Shown here piece after piece: positions 18,514 to 27,090 of a stretch of DNA of 64,000 nucleotides. The notes under the pieces were generated by a model. The model did not search any database. It saw only the letters and a list, made by a program, of their open reading frames with translations, and was not told where the DNA came from. Position numbers and translations under genes: made by a program. The stretch comes from Thermaerobacter sp. PB12/4term (lineage in GTDB: Bacteria > Bacillota > Sulfobacillia > Thermaerobacterales > Thermaerobacteraceae): the NCBI RefSeq assembly GCF_003403315.2, contig NZ_CP048407.1, positions 806,001 to 870,000 of the forward strand, read 5' to 3'. How positions within the stretch are numbered: the stretch's first letter is position 1; every line of letters starts with the position of its first letter.

Positions 18514-20532
18514 ATGGGTCTTGGGCGGATCCGAGCGATGGTACGGGCCGAGGTGGCGGTGAAGGGTCAGGCAGCGGTACTGGCAGCAAGGATGATGGGG
18601 GCCTTGGTGCCGATGCGGACCCGGACCGCGCTGCGTGCCAGCGCGGCGGTCCTGATCGCGGCGGTGGCCCTCACGGGGTTCACGGCGCCGCCGGCCCGCG
18701 CCTCTGCGGCGGCCCTCGCACCCGCGGCCGCGTTCAACCCGCCCACCCCCGTACCGGGCCGCGGGCCGGTCACGCCGGTGGCGGCCCCGCAACCCGCACC
18801 CGCACCTGCACCCGCATCCGCACCTGGACCCGCACCCGCAGCTGCGTTCGACCCCACCGACACGTACGCCCTGGCGGCCTATCGCCCGGCCGCCGCCCCC
18901 GACGACCCCGGCTTCCCCCTCCAGTGGGGCCTGCGCAACGACGGCCAGACCATCGCCGGCCAGCCCGGCACGCCCGGCGTCGACGTAGGGGCCGAGGCCG
19001 CCTGGGTCCTAAGCCGGGGCGAGGGCGTCCGGATCGCCGTGATCGACACCGGCGTCCAGCTGGACCACCCCGACCTGCAGGGCGCCTTCTGGGTCAACCG
19101 GGCCGAGGCCGCCGGCCAGCCGGGCCGCGACGACGACGGCAACGGCTACGTCGACGACCTCCACGGCTACGACTTCACCCACCACGACGCCACCGTGTTC
19201 GACCCCGCCGACGGGGAAGAACACGGTACCCACGTGGCCGGCATCCTGGCCGCCCGCACCGGCAACGGCGAGGGCGTGGCGGGCCTGGCCCCCGGCGCCA
19301 GGCTCATGGTGCTCAAGGTCTTCGACGGCCAGGGCCAGAGCGATACCGGCACGGTGATCGAAGCGATCCGCTACGCCCGGCGCATGGGCGCCCGCATCGT
19401 CAACATGTCCTGGGGGGCGCCCGGTCCCACCGACCCGACCCTGTGCCGGGTGATCGCCGAATCGCCCATGCTGTTCGTCGCCGCCGCGGGTAACGAAGCC
19501 CAGGATCTGGATGCCACCCCCTTCTACCCGGCGTCGTGCGACGCACCCAACCTCATCACCGTCGCTGCCGCCGACAACCGGGGCTACCTGCCGGCCTTCT
19601 CCAACTACGGGCGGCGGTCGGTCGACCTGGCGGCGCCGGGCTGGTTCATCCTGAACACCGTGCCGGGGCGGGACGAACCGGCTGCCGCCGGCCTTCCGCC
19701 GGGACCCGCCCCCCTGGAGCCGGGCCTGGGCCGGGGCAGCTACGGCTGGCTGAGCGGCACGTCCATGGCCACGCCCTTCGTCACGGCCACGGCAGCCCTG
19801 GTGGCGAGCCGCTACCCGTGGCTGACCCCCGTGCAGCTGGCGCAGCAGGTGCTGGCCACGGTCCAGGCTTTCCCTGGCCTCGAGGGCTGGGTGGCGACGG
19901 GAGGCCTGGTCTCGGCCCGGGGCGCGGTGTGGGCCGAGGCGGTGGCCCCGCCACCCTTTGCCGACGTCACCCCCAACATGGCCTTGTATGCGGAAGTGCT
20001 CCGCGCGGCGCGGCTCGGCCTGACCCAGGGCTATACCGTCGACCGCTTCGCACCCGGTGAGCCGGTGACCCGCCACCAGTTCGCCAAGCTGCTGGTGGGG
20101 GCGGTGGAACGGGCCACCGGCCAGCCTTTGCCCGACCGGCCGGCCGACGGCAGCCCGCCGCCCGACTTCCCCGACGTGAACGAGCATGACGGTAACCTGG
20201 GGCCGTACGTGCTGAGGGCGGCCGTGGCGGGGTTCATCAAGGGCTACCCCGACGGGACCTTCCGCCCCGACCAGCCCATCAAGCGGATCGAGGCGGCCCT
20301 CATGGTGAGCCGCGCCCTGGGCCTGTCCCAGGACGCCCCGAGTCCCTTTGCCGACGTCTCGGGCGCCCTGGCCGGCACCGCCGGGGCGGTGGCCCGGGCG
20401 AAGATCATGGTCGGCACGCCGGCCAAGGACGGCAGTGCGGTGTACTTCTTCCCCGCCCGGTCCATCACCCGGGCCGAGGCGGCAGCGGTGGCGCTGCGGG
20501 CGCACGACGCCGCGGTTCAGGCGGCACCGTGA
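18514..20532 (+). CDS. Secreted S8 subtilisin-like protease with three SLH repeats
   Basis: Serine protease anchored to the cell surface. A basic start and hydrophobic stretch (ALRASAAVLIAAVALTGF) form the signal peptide, followed by an Ala/Pro-repeat linker. Catalytic residues counted from 18514 are Asp178 in VIDTGVQLDHPDL, His237 in EEHGTHVAGI and Ser417 in SGTSMATPFVT. Three S-layer homology repeats follow (starts FADVTPN, FPDVNEHD and FADVSGAL), with GYPDGTFRPDQPI in the second. ATG 18514 follows GGGGAAGGG; ATG 18613 right at the signal peptide, or 18433, are alternatives. A weak sigma-D-like pair (TAAG 18388, GTCGAATA 18407) lies upstream. Confidence 0.9.
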   Translation: MGLGRIRAMVRAEVAVKGQAAVLAARMMGALVPMRTRTALRASAAVLIAAVALTGFTAPPARASAAALAPAAAFNPPTPVPGRGPVTPVAAPQPAPAPAPASAPGPAPAAAFDPTDTYALAAYRPAAAPDDPGFPLQWGLRNDGQTIAGQPGTPGVDVGAEAAWVLSRGEGVRIAVIDTGVQLDHPDLQGAFWVNRAEAAGQPGRDDDGNGYVDDLHGYDFTHHDATVFDPADGEEHGTHVAGILAARTGNGEGVAGLAPGARLMVLKVFDGQGQSDTGTVIEAIRYARRMGARIVNMSWGAPGPTDPTLCRVIAESPMLFVAAAGNEAQDLDATPFYPASCDAPNLITVAAADNRGYLPAFSNYGRRSVDLAAPGWFILNTVPGRDEPAAAGLPPGPAPLEPGLGRGSYGWLSGTSMATPFVTATAALVASRYPWLTPVQLAQQVLATVQAFPGLEGWVATGGLVSARGAVWAEAVAPPPFADVTPNMALYAEVLRAARLGLTQGYTVDRFAPGEPVTRHQFAKLLVGAVERATGQPLPDRPADGSPPPDFPDVNEHDGNLGPYVLRAAVAGFIKGYPDGTFRPDQPIKRIEAALMVSRALGLSQDAPSPFADVSGALAGTAGAVARAKIMVGTPAKDGSAVYFFPARSITRAEAAAVALRAHDAAVQAAP

Positions 20533-20681
20533 CGGTAGGATCGCCCGCCTGTTGGAAGAGGGGCGCGGCGACACTTGGGCGCCACCGCCCTGAGATAATA
20601 CGGAAAAGGAAGGAATGCCCATATCGATGTCGAATGTAGTAGCGGCCATCCTGCAGCGGACCGGCGGGATGGGAGGGGTCG

Positions 20682-21155
20682 ATGGCTGGAAACCAGATTC
20701 CAGTGAACCGGTGGCAGTTCTGGCGGGCCGCCCGGGCGCACAGGCAGGCTTATGAGCGTTTGATCGCACGGCAGCATTCGGGACAAGGTTCCTCAGGTTC
20801 CGGAAGGAGGGCCGTGGGGCGTGACGAAGGTGGAGCGTCAATCGGAAGCGCTTACCTCCTCCTCTATTACGCGGTCGAGTGCGCCGTCAAGGCGAGACTC
20901 CTTGAAGAACGGCACCGCCCCCGTTATGATCAGCTAGACCCTGGGGACCAAATCGGCCATCTGCTCAACAAAGGGCTGACGAAGCTACATCTTAGCGTCC
21001 GCATTCCTCCCGTGACGTCACGCGACTTCCGAGAACGCATAAAGGATCACCAACTGCACCAAGCTTGGCGATATGGGAAGCCCCTGGTTCCCGAGCAGGA
21101 GCGGCGAGCCGTCCAAGCGCTCGAATGTGCATGGCAAGCCCTTTTGGACCTTTGA
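20682..21155 (+). CDS. HEPN-like small protein, candidate RNase/toxin partner
   Basis: 157 residues, mostly helical. IGSAYLLLYYAVECAVKARLLEE resembles the long helix of HEPN domains, and R117-x5-H123 in RERIKDH fits the HEPN RNase motif R-x4-6-H. A conserved-looking GHLLNKGL segment lies between. ATG 20682 has GGGAGGGG six bases upstream. The downstream two-P-loop ATPase gene starts 45 bases after its stop, so the two are probably one transcript. Composition is AT-richer than the flanking genes, consistent with transfer. HEPN assignment is from motif and helix pattern only; no close family is recalled. Confidence 0.55.
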   Translation: MAGNQIPVNRWQFWRAARAHRQAYERLIARQHSGQGSSGSGRRAVGRDEGGASIGSAYLLLYYAVECAVKARLLEERHRPRYDQLDPGDQIGHLLNKGLTKLHLSVRIPPVTSRDFRERIKDHQLHQAWRYGKPLVPEQERRAVQALECAWQALLDL

Positions 21156-21199
21156 CGAATCAGCCGCGTGGTCGGTGGCATGAAAGGGAGCTTTGTCCA

Positions 21200-24109
21200 A
21201 TGCGCCATACGGGACATGGTCCGCTTTACACCTGGCTCGATGTGGAGTCCGTGATTCTGCGGGCGCGGTACGCAGGCCGCTGGCCCGAGGGTGTCGTGTA
21301 TTTTGTCGATCCTTCCGGAATCCACATCGAGGTGACCAGCCCCGTGGCCGGCCAGGCAGCGGTCGCCGCCCTTCGCCGGTGGTTCGGGGCCCGTTTTGAC
21401 GACAGGTCCATGGCCGTCACGTTAGAACCTGCGGGCAGCCGGGAACGGTCTCTGGCGGTTTCCATCGAAGAGGTTGAAGAAGTTGACCTCGCGAGGCGAA
21501 CCCTTCGCCCAACATTTACCCACGTGGCTTTGTTGCCATTGCCGGAAACACCGGGAGCGGCACCGTACGAGTTGCCGCCCGCGTTGCCGGGTGAGTCACC
21601 GGTCATTTCCGCGTTCTATTCGTTCAAGGGGGGTGTGGGTCGATCGACCCACGCTCTGGCATTCACCCGTGCGGTGTATGACTTAGGCGGCCCTGGCCGT
21701 CCCTTGGTGCTGCTGGTCGATGCGGACCTGGAAGCCCCGGGTCTAACCTGGTGGCTTCAGGACCTGGCCGGGGAATGGCGCGTATCGTTCCTCGATCTCC
21801 TTGCCCTGGCACAGTATGACGAATCACCGGGTCGTCAAGAAACGATGACCATCGTCACCCAAGGGCTCAGGCAGCAGCTCGTCACGTTAGAAACGGTTCA
21901 GGGGCGGGTGAAGTTCTTTTTCTTGCCCGCTTTCCGAACCGAAGAGCAGGCTCTTCGGATGCCCCTGCGCCCCGAGCATGTGGTACGCGTACCGCGGCAG
22001 GCGTGGCTCTTGACCGACCTTTTGGCGGCCATCGGCCACGTGCTCGAGGTAAGTACTGTCATCGTGGACCTGCGGGCGGGCTACAGTGAGGTCGCCAGCC
22101 CGTTCCTCTTTGACCCCCGGGTCCGCCGCATCCTGGTGACGACGCCCGCAAGTCCTTCGGTAAGGGGAACCTGCTCCGTCCTGAAGCAGATCCGCAAGCT
22201 TACGCCAGGTCAAGCGGAACCGGATTCCCCCTACTCGGATCCGGTGGTCGTCATCTCCATGGTCACATCCCACGACGAAACGGCCGTGCTGGACGCCCAG
22301 ACCCGGTTGTGGGAGGCCTATCCCGGCGGCTATGAGTTAGGCTTCCCACCTGCTCCTTTAATGGCGCAAACCGGCCAGACCATAAGCGTGGCCATTACCA
22401 CAGGCGAAGTCGTCCGGGAGCAACCCGATTCGCCGGCTGTGTCGACCGGTACCGAGACCCAACCCGAGGTGGATCCCATTTCGCCCCCCGCCCTTAGGGT
22501 AGAGGCAACTGCCTATGCTGACGAGTTGCTGCACCTTCACGACTTGCGGGCGGCCTGGGAAAGGTTGAGCGGAACCTCGGTCCTCCGGACGATGACGGAC
22601 CTGGCCCGGGAGTGGGTCCAGGAAGCGAAGCGGCGGGCAGGGCACGCGGAGCACAGCTCCCAAGAGCATCGATCGAACCAAGCGGACCGGGCAGAGTTGC
22701 GCCAGGCCCTGGAACGGAAGGCCGCTAGTTGGGTCTATGCCGAATCGGCGGATGCCGACGACTTCCTGCGAACGGGTGCGTGGGAACAACTCGCCCGGCG
22801 ATTTTTCGCCGATTTACCTCTTGCAGTTGTCATGGGAGCCAAGGGCGCGGGGAAGACGTTCCTCTTCCTCCAGCTGCTCCGGCTGCAGACGTGGGAAGCG
22901 TTCCTTGAAGCCCTCCAAATCTCTCCCGCGGTACCGAGGAGACCCTGGGCTCCCGTGGTGCCGATGCTCTACCCCACGGAGCTCACCCAGACGGATGTTG
23001 CCAGGGCTCGACTCCAGGCTTGCCGGACGACGGCGGCAGGCGTGCTTGGCCACTCGTTCGTGCGAGATCGGGGCTACGTCGTACAAGAAATTCATCGCCG
23101 GCTCCGAAACCCGGCCAGCGTCTCGGAATGGGTCACCCAGTGGTTGACCCTGATAGGAGCGGTGCTGGAGATCGATGTCACGGGGGCATCGCCACTTGAG
23201 CGCCTGCAAGAAATCTTGGAGCGTCGCGATGCCCGGGTGGTCGTGGCCATCGATGGTCTCGAGCAGGTGTTTGATGACATCGTCCGCGACGAGCGGCAGC
23301 AGGCGGCTTTGAGAGCATTGTGCCAGGAACTCCCTGCGCTGCTGGCGGAGATCCCCGACCGCCGCCTCGGTTTGGTGGTGTTTGTCCGAAAGGATCTTGC
23401 CCGTGCCGCAATCACGCAAAACTTTGGCCAATTCGAACGACTCCACCAGCCGTATGAACTGCGGTGGAACCCGGAAGAAGCCCTGCGCCTCGCCGTCTGG
23501 CTATGCAAGGCGGCGGACCTGACCGAACCCCTAGGGATGAGCTTGCAAGACTTCGCTCTGGAAGAAGCCCCCTGGAGGGTGCTCGAGGAAGCCCTTCGCC
23601 CGGTCTGGGGGTACCGGTTGGGGAGGCTGACGTCCAGGGAAGCCATAACGGCAAACTGGGTCATCGCCGCCCTATCCGATCTGAACGGCCGGTTGCAGCC
23701 GCGAGATGTCGTGCGGTTCTTCCAGTTCGCGGCCCGGCGCGCCCAGGAAGTGACGGACTACGACACACTCTACACCGACCGACTCTTGCCTCCGGCGGCC
23801 GTACGCTACGCCGTGCGCCCCTGTAGCTTGAAGAAGGTCGAAGAGGTGCAAGAGGAAGCCAAGTGGGTGAAAGGCATCATCGAGAAGTTTCGCGGGCAGC
23901 CCGATCGCCGTATCCCCTTTCGGCCCGAAGACTTCGAACTGACCGGTGAAGAAGTCCGCTTGATGAAGGAACTGGGCATGGTGCTGGAGGATGAGGATAA
24001 GCTCTATATGCCGGAAATCTACCGCCACGGCCTGGGTTTCCGGCTCGATCGCGGGGCACGGCCGCGGGTTCTTACGTTGATGAAGCGCGCCTTCGGAAGC
24101 CTCTTCTAG
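21200..24109 (+). CDS. Large two-P-loop protein: KGGVGR-type MinD/ParA-like ATPase plus AAA/STAND-like ATPase
   Basis: 969 residues. After ~130 residues of unknown N-terminal domain, FYSFKGGVGRSTHALAF (K143) is a deviant Walker A of the SIMIBI class with R replacing K in the usual GGVGKS, followed by LLVDADLEAPGLTWWL. A second P-loop, GAKGAGKT, lies at residues ~546-553, with Walker B RVVVAIDGLEQVFDD near 685. LVVFVRKDLARAAITQNFGQFE then leads into a helical C-terminus, as in AAA/STAND-like signalling ATPases. I chose ATG 21200 because AAAGGGAG lies ten bases upstream and an earlier in-frame ATG would overlap the HEPN-like gene. The context suggests an ATPase sensor controlling a HEPN effector (inference). 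Confidence 0.72.
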   Translation: MRHTGHGPLYTWLDVESVILRARYAGRWPEGVVYFVDPSGIHIEVTSPVAGQAAVAALRRWFGARFDDRSMAVTLEPAGSRERSLAVSIEEVEEVDLARRTLRPTFTHVALLPLPETPGAAPYELPPALPGESPVISAFYSFKGGVGRSTHALAFTRAVYDLGGPGRPLVLLVDADLEAPGLTWWLQDLAGEWRVSFLDLLALAQYDESPGRQETMTIVTQGLRQQLVTLETVQGRVKFFFLPAFRTEEQALRMPLRPEHVVRVPRQAWLLTDLLAAIGHVLEVSTVIVDLRAGYSEVASPFLFDPRVRRILVTTPASPSVRGTCSVLKQIRKLTPGQAEPDSPYSDPVVVISMVTSHDETAVLDAQTRLWEAYPGGYELGFPPAPLMAQTGQTISVAITTGEVVREQPDSPAVSTGTETQPEVDPISPPALRVEATAYADELLHLHDLRAAWERLSGTSVLRTMTDLAREWVQEAKRRAGHAEHSSQEHRSNQADRAELRQALERKAASWVYAESADADDFLRTGAWEQLARRFFADLPLAVVMGAKGAGKTFLFLQLLRLQTWEAFLEALQISPAVPRRPWAPVVPMLYPTELTQTDVARARLQACRTTAAGVLGHSFVRDRGYVVQEIHRRLRNPASVSEWVTQWLTLIGAVLEIDVTGASPLERLQEILERRDARVVVAIDGLEQVFDDIVRDERQQAALRALCQELPALLAEIPDRRLGLVVFVRKDLARAAITQNFGQFERLHQPYELRWNPEEALRLAVWLCKAADLTEPLGMSLQDFALEEAPWRVLEEALRPVWGYRLGRLTSREAITANWVIAALSDLNGRLQPRDVVRFFQFAARRAQEVTDYDTLYTDRLLPPAAVRYAVRPCSLKKVEEVQEEAKWVKGIIEKFRGQPDRRIPFRPEDFELTGEEVRLMKELGMVLEDEDKLYMPEIYRHGLGFRLDRGARPRVLTLMKRAFGSLF

Positions 24110-24133
24110 CCGCGCAGGCGCCGCACCGGCGAC

Positions 24134-24183
24134 ACCCCAGTAACAGGCTGCGTGGAACGGGCTGCTAAAAAATACCCCAGTAA
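24134..24183 (+). repeat. Ten-base direct repeat ACCCCAGTAA, two copies 40 bp apart
   Basis: Copies lie at 24134-24143 and 24174-24183, just downstream of the two-P-loop gene, in a short AT-richer patch containing an A6 run. They could be remnants of an insertion boundary or binding sites. Nothing else supports either reading. Confidence 0.5.
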
Positions 24184-24224
24184 TTTTCGATACCAGGGAA
24201 AGGAAGGTTTGCTCCGGGCGCGAA

Positions 24225-24236
24225 CACTGTACAGTG
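24225..24236. promoter_or_regulatory. Perfect 12-bp palindrome CACTGTACAGTG
   Basis: A self-complementary dodecamer between the two-P-loop gene and the glycosyltransferase gene. This is the size of a small dimeric repressor half-site pair. No regulator gene is adjacent, and it does not match the Gram-positive LexA box. Confidence 0.35.
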
Positions 24237-24316
24237 ACCGGCAGGTCCCTAGGGGGCAAGGGTACCCAGGCGTCGGGATCCGAATGCGGGGCTGAGGACC
24301 CGGCGGGGGCATGGGT

Positions 24317-24397
24317 GGCGGGAGGTGGCAGGACCTCCCGCCGTCAGGGAGCCGGCCGGTCGACTCGGGGCGGGCCTTCACAAGGAGGCCCGCCCCG
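24317..24397 (+). terminator. Two tandem perfect hairpins upstream of the glycosyltransferase
   Basis: Hairpin 1 is 24317-24342, a ten-pair stem (GGCGGGAGGT/ACCTCCCGCC) with a six-base loop. Hairpin 2 is 24366-24397, a twelve-pair stem (CGGGGCGGGCCT/AGGCCCGCCCCG) with an eight-base loop. There is no T-run, only ATTTA after the second. They may end the two-gene cassette's transcript or form a structured leader for the gene at 24464. They argue against a glycosyltransferase start at 24311. Confidence 0.55.
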
Positions 24398-24463
24398 GGC
24401 ATTTACCCGTGGTATCGCTCGCCGGCCGCACGGGCCCGGAGGCGGGTGGGGAGGAACCCGCCC

Positions 24464-26233
24464 ATGCGCCGATCCGCCGGCCGCCGCACCGGCCAAGGCC
24501 CGGCCCAGCCTGCCGGGCCAACCGCACCCTCGTCGCGAGCCCGCTCTGTGCCGCAACGGGCCCCGCTTGGGGCGCGACCGCCCGCGGTCCGGCCACCGGG
24601 GCTGGACGCCGTGCCCATCGCAGGCGGCGGTCCGCACCCGGGGCTCCCGGCGGACGCGCTCCTGCGAGCCCGGGGCGTGGTACTGGTGGTAACCCGGGCG
24701 GATCGCATCGGCGGCGCCCAGGTGCACGTGCTCGACCTGGCCCGAGGATTACGTGCCCGGGGCGTGCCCACCGTGGTGATCACGGGCCCGCCGGGGCCCT
24801 TCACCACTGCGCTGGAGCAGGCCGGTATCCCCCACCGGTCCCTGCCCCATCTGGTGCGACCCGTCCGGCCGCTGGCCGATCTGCGCGCCCTGCTTGCCCT
24901 GTGCTCGGTCCTGCGGCAGTTGAACCCCGCCCTGGTTGCCGCCCACTCTACCAAGGCCACCTGGTTGGCCCGCCTGGCTGCCGCCAGCCTCGGCATACCC
25001 TGTGTGATCACGGTCCACGGCTGGCCGTGGGCCACGCCCCGGACGACCCCCGGGCGGGTGACGAGGAACGCGACGGGGAGGAGGGGCACCGCAAGGAGGG
25101 GCACGGCGAGGAGGGGTACCGCAAGGAGGGGAACGGCGAGGACGGGCAGGGGGAGCACGCGGATGCGGTCGGAGGGGAGGCGAACGACGGCGATACGAAC
25201 GAGGGGGATACGAAAGAGGGGCATACAGACGATGCGGATACGGGCGAGGGCTGCCGAGGCCGGTCAAGGGCGCCCCGCACCTCGCCGGTCTCGCCTGCGT
25301 CGCCTGCGGTACGCGGGGGCGCAGGACGGCGCCGGGCACCGAAGCGAGGCGGTGACCCTCGCCGTGGCCCGGTGGGGCGAGCGCCTGCTGGCCCGCCTGG
25401 CGGCCGCCGTGATCACCGTCTCCGGCCATGACTACCGGGAGGGCCTCCGCCACGGCTTGGTCGATCCCCGGCGAGCGGTGGTGATCCCCAACGGCGTCGC
25501 CGACCCTGCCGCCGGTCGCGGTGAGGGTTGCGGCGGAACCGGTGGAACCGGCGGAAGCGGCGGCAACGGTGGAACCGGTCGAAACGGTGGGCTCCAGGCA
25601 ACCGGCCGGCTGCCTGCCCAGGTGAGGTGGGCAGGCCAAGACGGGGCAGCCGGCCCGCTCCGGGTCGTCATGGTCGCCCGCTTCGAGCCGCCCAAGGATC
25701 ACGCCACCCTGCTGCAGGCCGTCGCCTTGCTCGAGGAGGGGAGCCTTGGATCCCCGGGCCCCGTCCCGAACTGCGTCCCGAACTGGGTGGTCGAACTGGC
25801 GGGCGACGGCCCGTTGCTCCCCGGGGCCGTCAAGCTCGCCCGCACCCTGGGCATCGGCCACCGGGTGCGCTTCCTGGGGGCTCAGCCCGACGGGGCCGGC
25901 GCCGTCCAGGATGCGGCCGTGGCGGTCCTCTGCTCCCAACGGGAAGGGCTGCCCCTTGCCGTCCTCGAAGCCATGGCCGCCGGGGTGCCCGTGGTGGCGT
26001 CGGCGGTGGGCGGGGTGCCCGAAGCCGTTCGGCCCGGTGTCACCGGGTATCTGGTTCCTCCCGGCGATCCGGCCGCCCTCGCCCACTGTCTCCGCCTGTT
26101 GCTGGCCGACCCGATCCTGCGCCAGCGGATGGGTGCCGCCGCCCGCGCCCGTTACGAGTCCCGCTTCACGGTGGATCGGATGGTGGAAGCGACCCTGGCC
26201 GTCTACCGCCGGGTGTGCGGTGGTTCTAGCTAG
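24464..26233 (+). CDS. Family-4 (GT-B) glycosyltransferase with low-complexity insertions
   Basis: Predicted retaining glycosyltransferase. The N-terminal half has VLVVTRADRIGGAQVHVLDLARGL and CVITVHGWPW. The C-terminal donor-binding half has RVVMVARFEPPKDHATLLQAV, GDGPLLPGAVKLARTLGIGHRVRFLG and SQREGLPLAVLEAMAAGVPVVAS, the last holding the catalytic Glu pair. Two insertions break the fold: an Arg/Gly/Thr stretch after the first Rossmann half (RRGTA repeats, ~residues 205-275) and a Gly/Asn/Thr stretch (~350-375). ATG 24464 has TGGGGAGGAA nine bases upstream and lies beyond the hairpins. The acceptor is unknown. Confidence 0.85.
   Translation: MRRSAGRRTGQGPAQPAGPTAPSSRARSVPQRAPLGARPPAVRPPGLDAVPIAGGGPHPGLPADALLRARGVVLVVTRADRIGGAQVHVLDLARGLRARGVPTVVITGPPGPFTTALEQAGIPHRSLPHLVRPVRPLADLRALLALCSVLRQLNPALVAAHSTKATWLARLAAASLGIPCVITVHGWPWATPRTTPGRVTRNATGRRGTARRGTARRGTARRGTARTGRGSTRMRSEGRRTTAIRTRGIRKRGIQTMRIRARAAEAGQGRPAPRRSRLRRLRYAGAQDGAGHRSEAVTLAVARWGERLLARLAAAVITVSGHDYREGLRHGLVDPRRAVVIPNGVADPAAGRGEGCGGTGGTGGSGGNGGTGRNGGLQATGRLPAQVRWAGQDGAAGPLRVVMVARFEPPKDHATLLQAVALLEEGSLGSPGPVPNCVPNWVVELAGDGPLLPGAVKLARTLGIGHRVRFLGAQPDGAGAVQDAAVAVLCSQREGLPLAVLEAMAAGVPVVASAVGGVPEAVRPGVTGYLVPPGDPAALAHCLRLLLADPILRQRMGAAARARYESRFTVDRMVEATLAVYRRVCGGSS
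25079..25153 (+). repeat. 15-bp tandem repeat, arranged as a 30-bp dimer, inside the glycosyltransferase gene
   Basis: Units at 25079-25093, 25094-25108, 25109-25123 and 25124-25138 share AGGAGGGGNACNGC; units 1/3 and 2/4 match better, giving a 30-bp higher-order period. A fifth degenerate unit ends near 25153. In the gene frame it encodes RRGTA repeats; another frame gives acidic EEGHRKEG-like repeats. Confidence 0.8.
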
Positions 26234-26327
26234 ACCCGCGCCGTGCAGCACACCTTCAACACCCGCCGCGGCCGTTGCTGGCGGGCATTGGCAGGCCGCG
26301 TTACTATAACCGGCGGAGGCGATTCCC

Positions 26328-27059
26328 CTGGACAGCCTTCTGCTCCAAGCTGAAGGACTCGGCCGGCGCCTGCCCGCCGCGGGCGATCAGCCGGCGCGGT
26401 GGGTGTGGCGGGGCGTCGACTTGACCCTGGCGGAAGGGGAGAGCGTCGCCGTCACCGGACCCTCGGGCACCGGCAAGACCCTCCTCCTTCGCGCTCTCGC
26501 CGGTCTCGACCCGGTGGACGAGGGCACGGTGTCGCTGGAGGGCCGGCCCCAGGCCGCCTGGCCCGCACCGCTGTACCGGGCCCGCATCGTCTACGTCGCC
26601 CAGCGGCCCGCCCTGTTCGACGGGACGGTGGAAGACAACCTGGCCCGTCCCTTCACCCTGGCGGTGCGGCAGGGGAGGCGCAGGGCCGGCGGAACCGGTC
26701 GCAGCCCTGGCCGCCGGGGCGACGGCACCGCCAGCGGGTTCGACCGGCAACGGGCCGCCGAACTCCTAACCGCCCTGGGCCGGGATGGCGGCTTCCTGCA
26801 GCGCCCGGTGACCGCCCTTTCGGGCGGCGAGGCGCAGATCACGGCCCTGGTCCGGGCCCTGCTGGTGGAACCGGCGATCCTCCTGCTGGACGAGCCCACC
26901 GCCTCCCTGGACGAAGCCACGGCCCGGGCGGCGGAGGACCTGATCGCCGGCTGGCTGGCGACCGCACCAGGCCGGGCGTGCCTGTGGACCAGCCACGACC
27001 GCGACCAGCTCCGGCGGGTGGCGGACCGGGAAGTGGCCCTGGTACCTGCCGAGAACTGA
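26328..27059 (+). CDS. ABC transporter ATP-binding protein, FetA/YbbL-like, probable CTG start
   Basis: ATPase partner of the FetB-like permease that follows after 31 bases. Motifs are Walker A GPSGTGKT, Q-loop VYVAQRP, signature LSGGEAQI, Walker B ILLLDEPTASLDE and H-loop TSHDRDQ. An Arg/Gly-rich insert (~30 residues) lies before the signature. The first in-frame GTG (26403) would remove the A-loop strand. Reading upstream gives DSLLLQAEGLGRRL, normal for ABC ATPases, starting at CTG 26328 with CGGAGG eight bases before it. I therefore call a CTG start. Characterised FetAB relatives are linked to iron homeostasis or export; the substrate here is not established. Confidence 0.83.
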   Translation: MDSLLLQAEGLGRRLPAAGDQPARWVWRGVDLTLAEGESVAVTGPSGTGKTLLLRALAGLDPVDEGTVSLEGRPQAAWPAPLYRARIVYVAQRPALFDGTVEDNLARPFTLAVRQGRRRAGGTGRSPGRRGDGTASGFDRQRAAELLTALGRDGGFLQRPVTALSGGEAQITALVRALLVEPAILLLDEPTASLDEATARAAEDLIAGWLATAPGRACLWTSHDRDQLRRVADREVALVPAEN

Positions 27060-27090
27060 AGGGACGTGGACCATCAAGGGAGGACCAGCG

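Noticed and set aside
24225-24236. Palindrome CACTGTACAGTG considered as a LexA (SOS) box
   Set aside because: It fits neither GAAC-N4-GTTC nor CTGT-N8-ACAG. Kept only as an unassigned palindrome.
24311-24463. Upstream extension of the glycosyltransferase from ATG 24311
   Set aside because: The stretch contains two perfect hairpins and encodes only low-complexity residues; ATG 24464 has a proper ribosome site.
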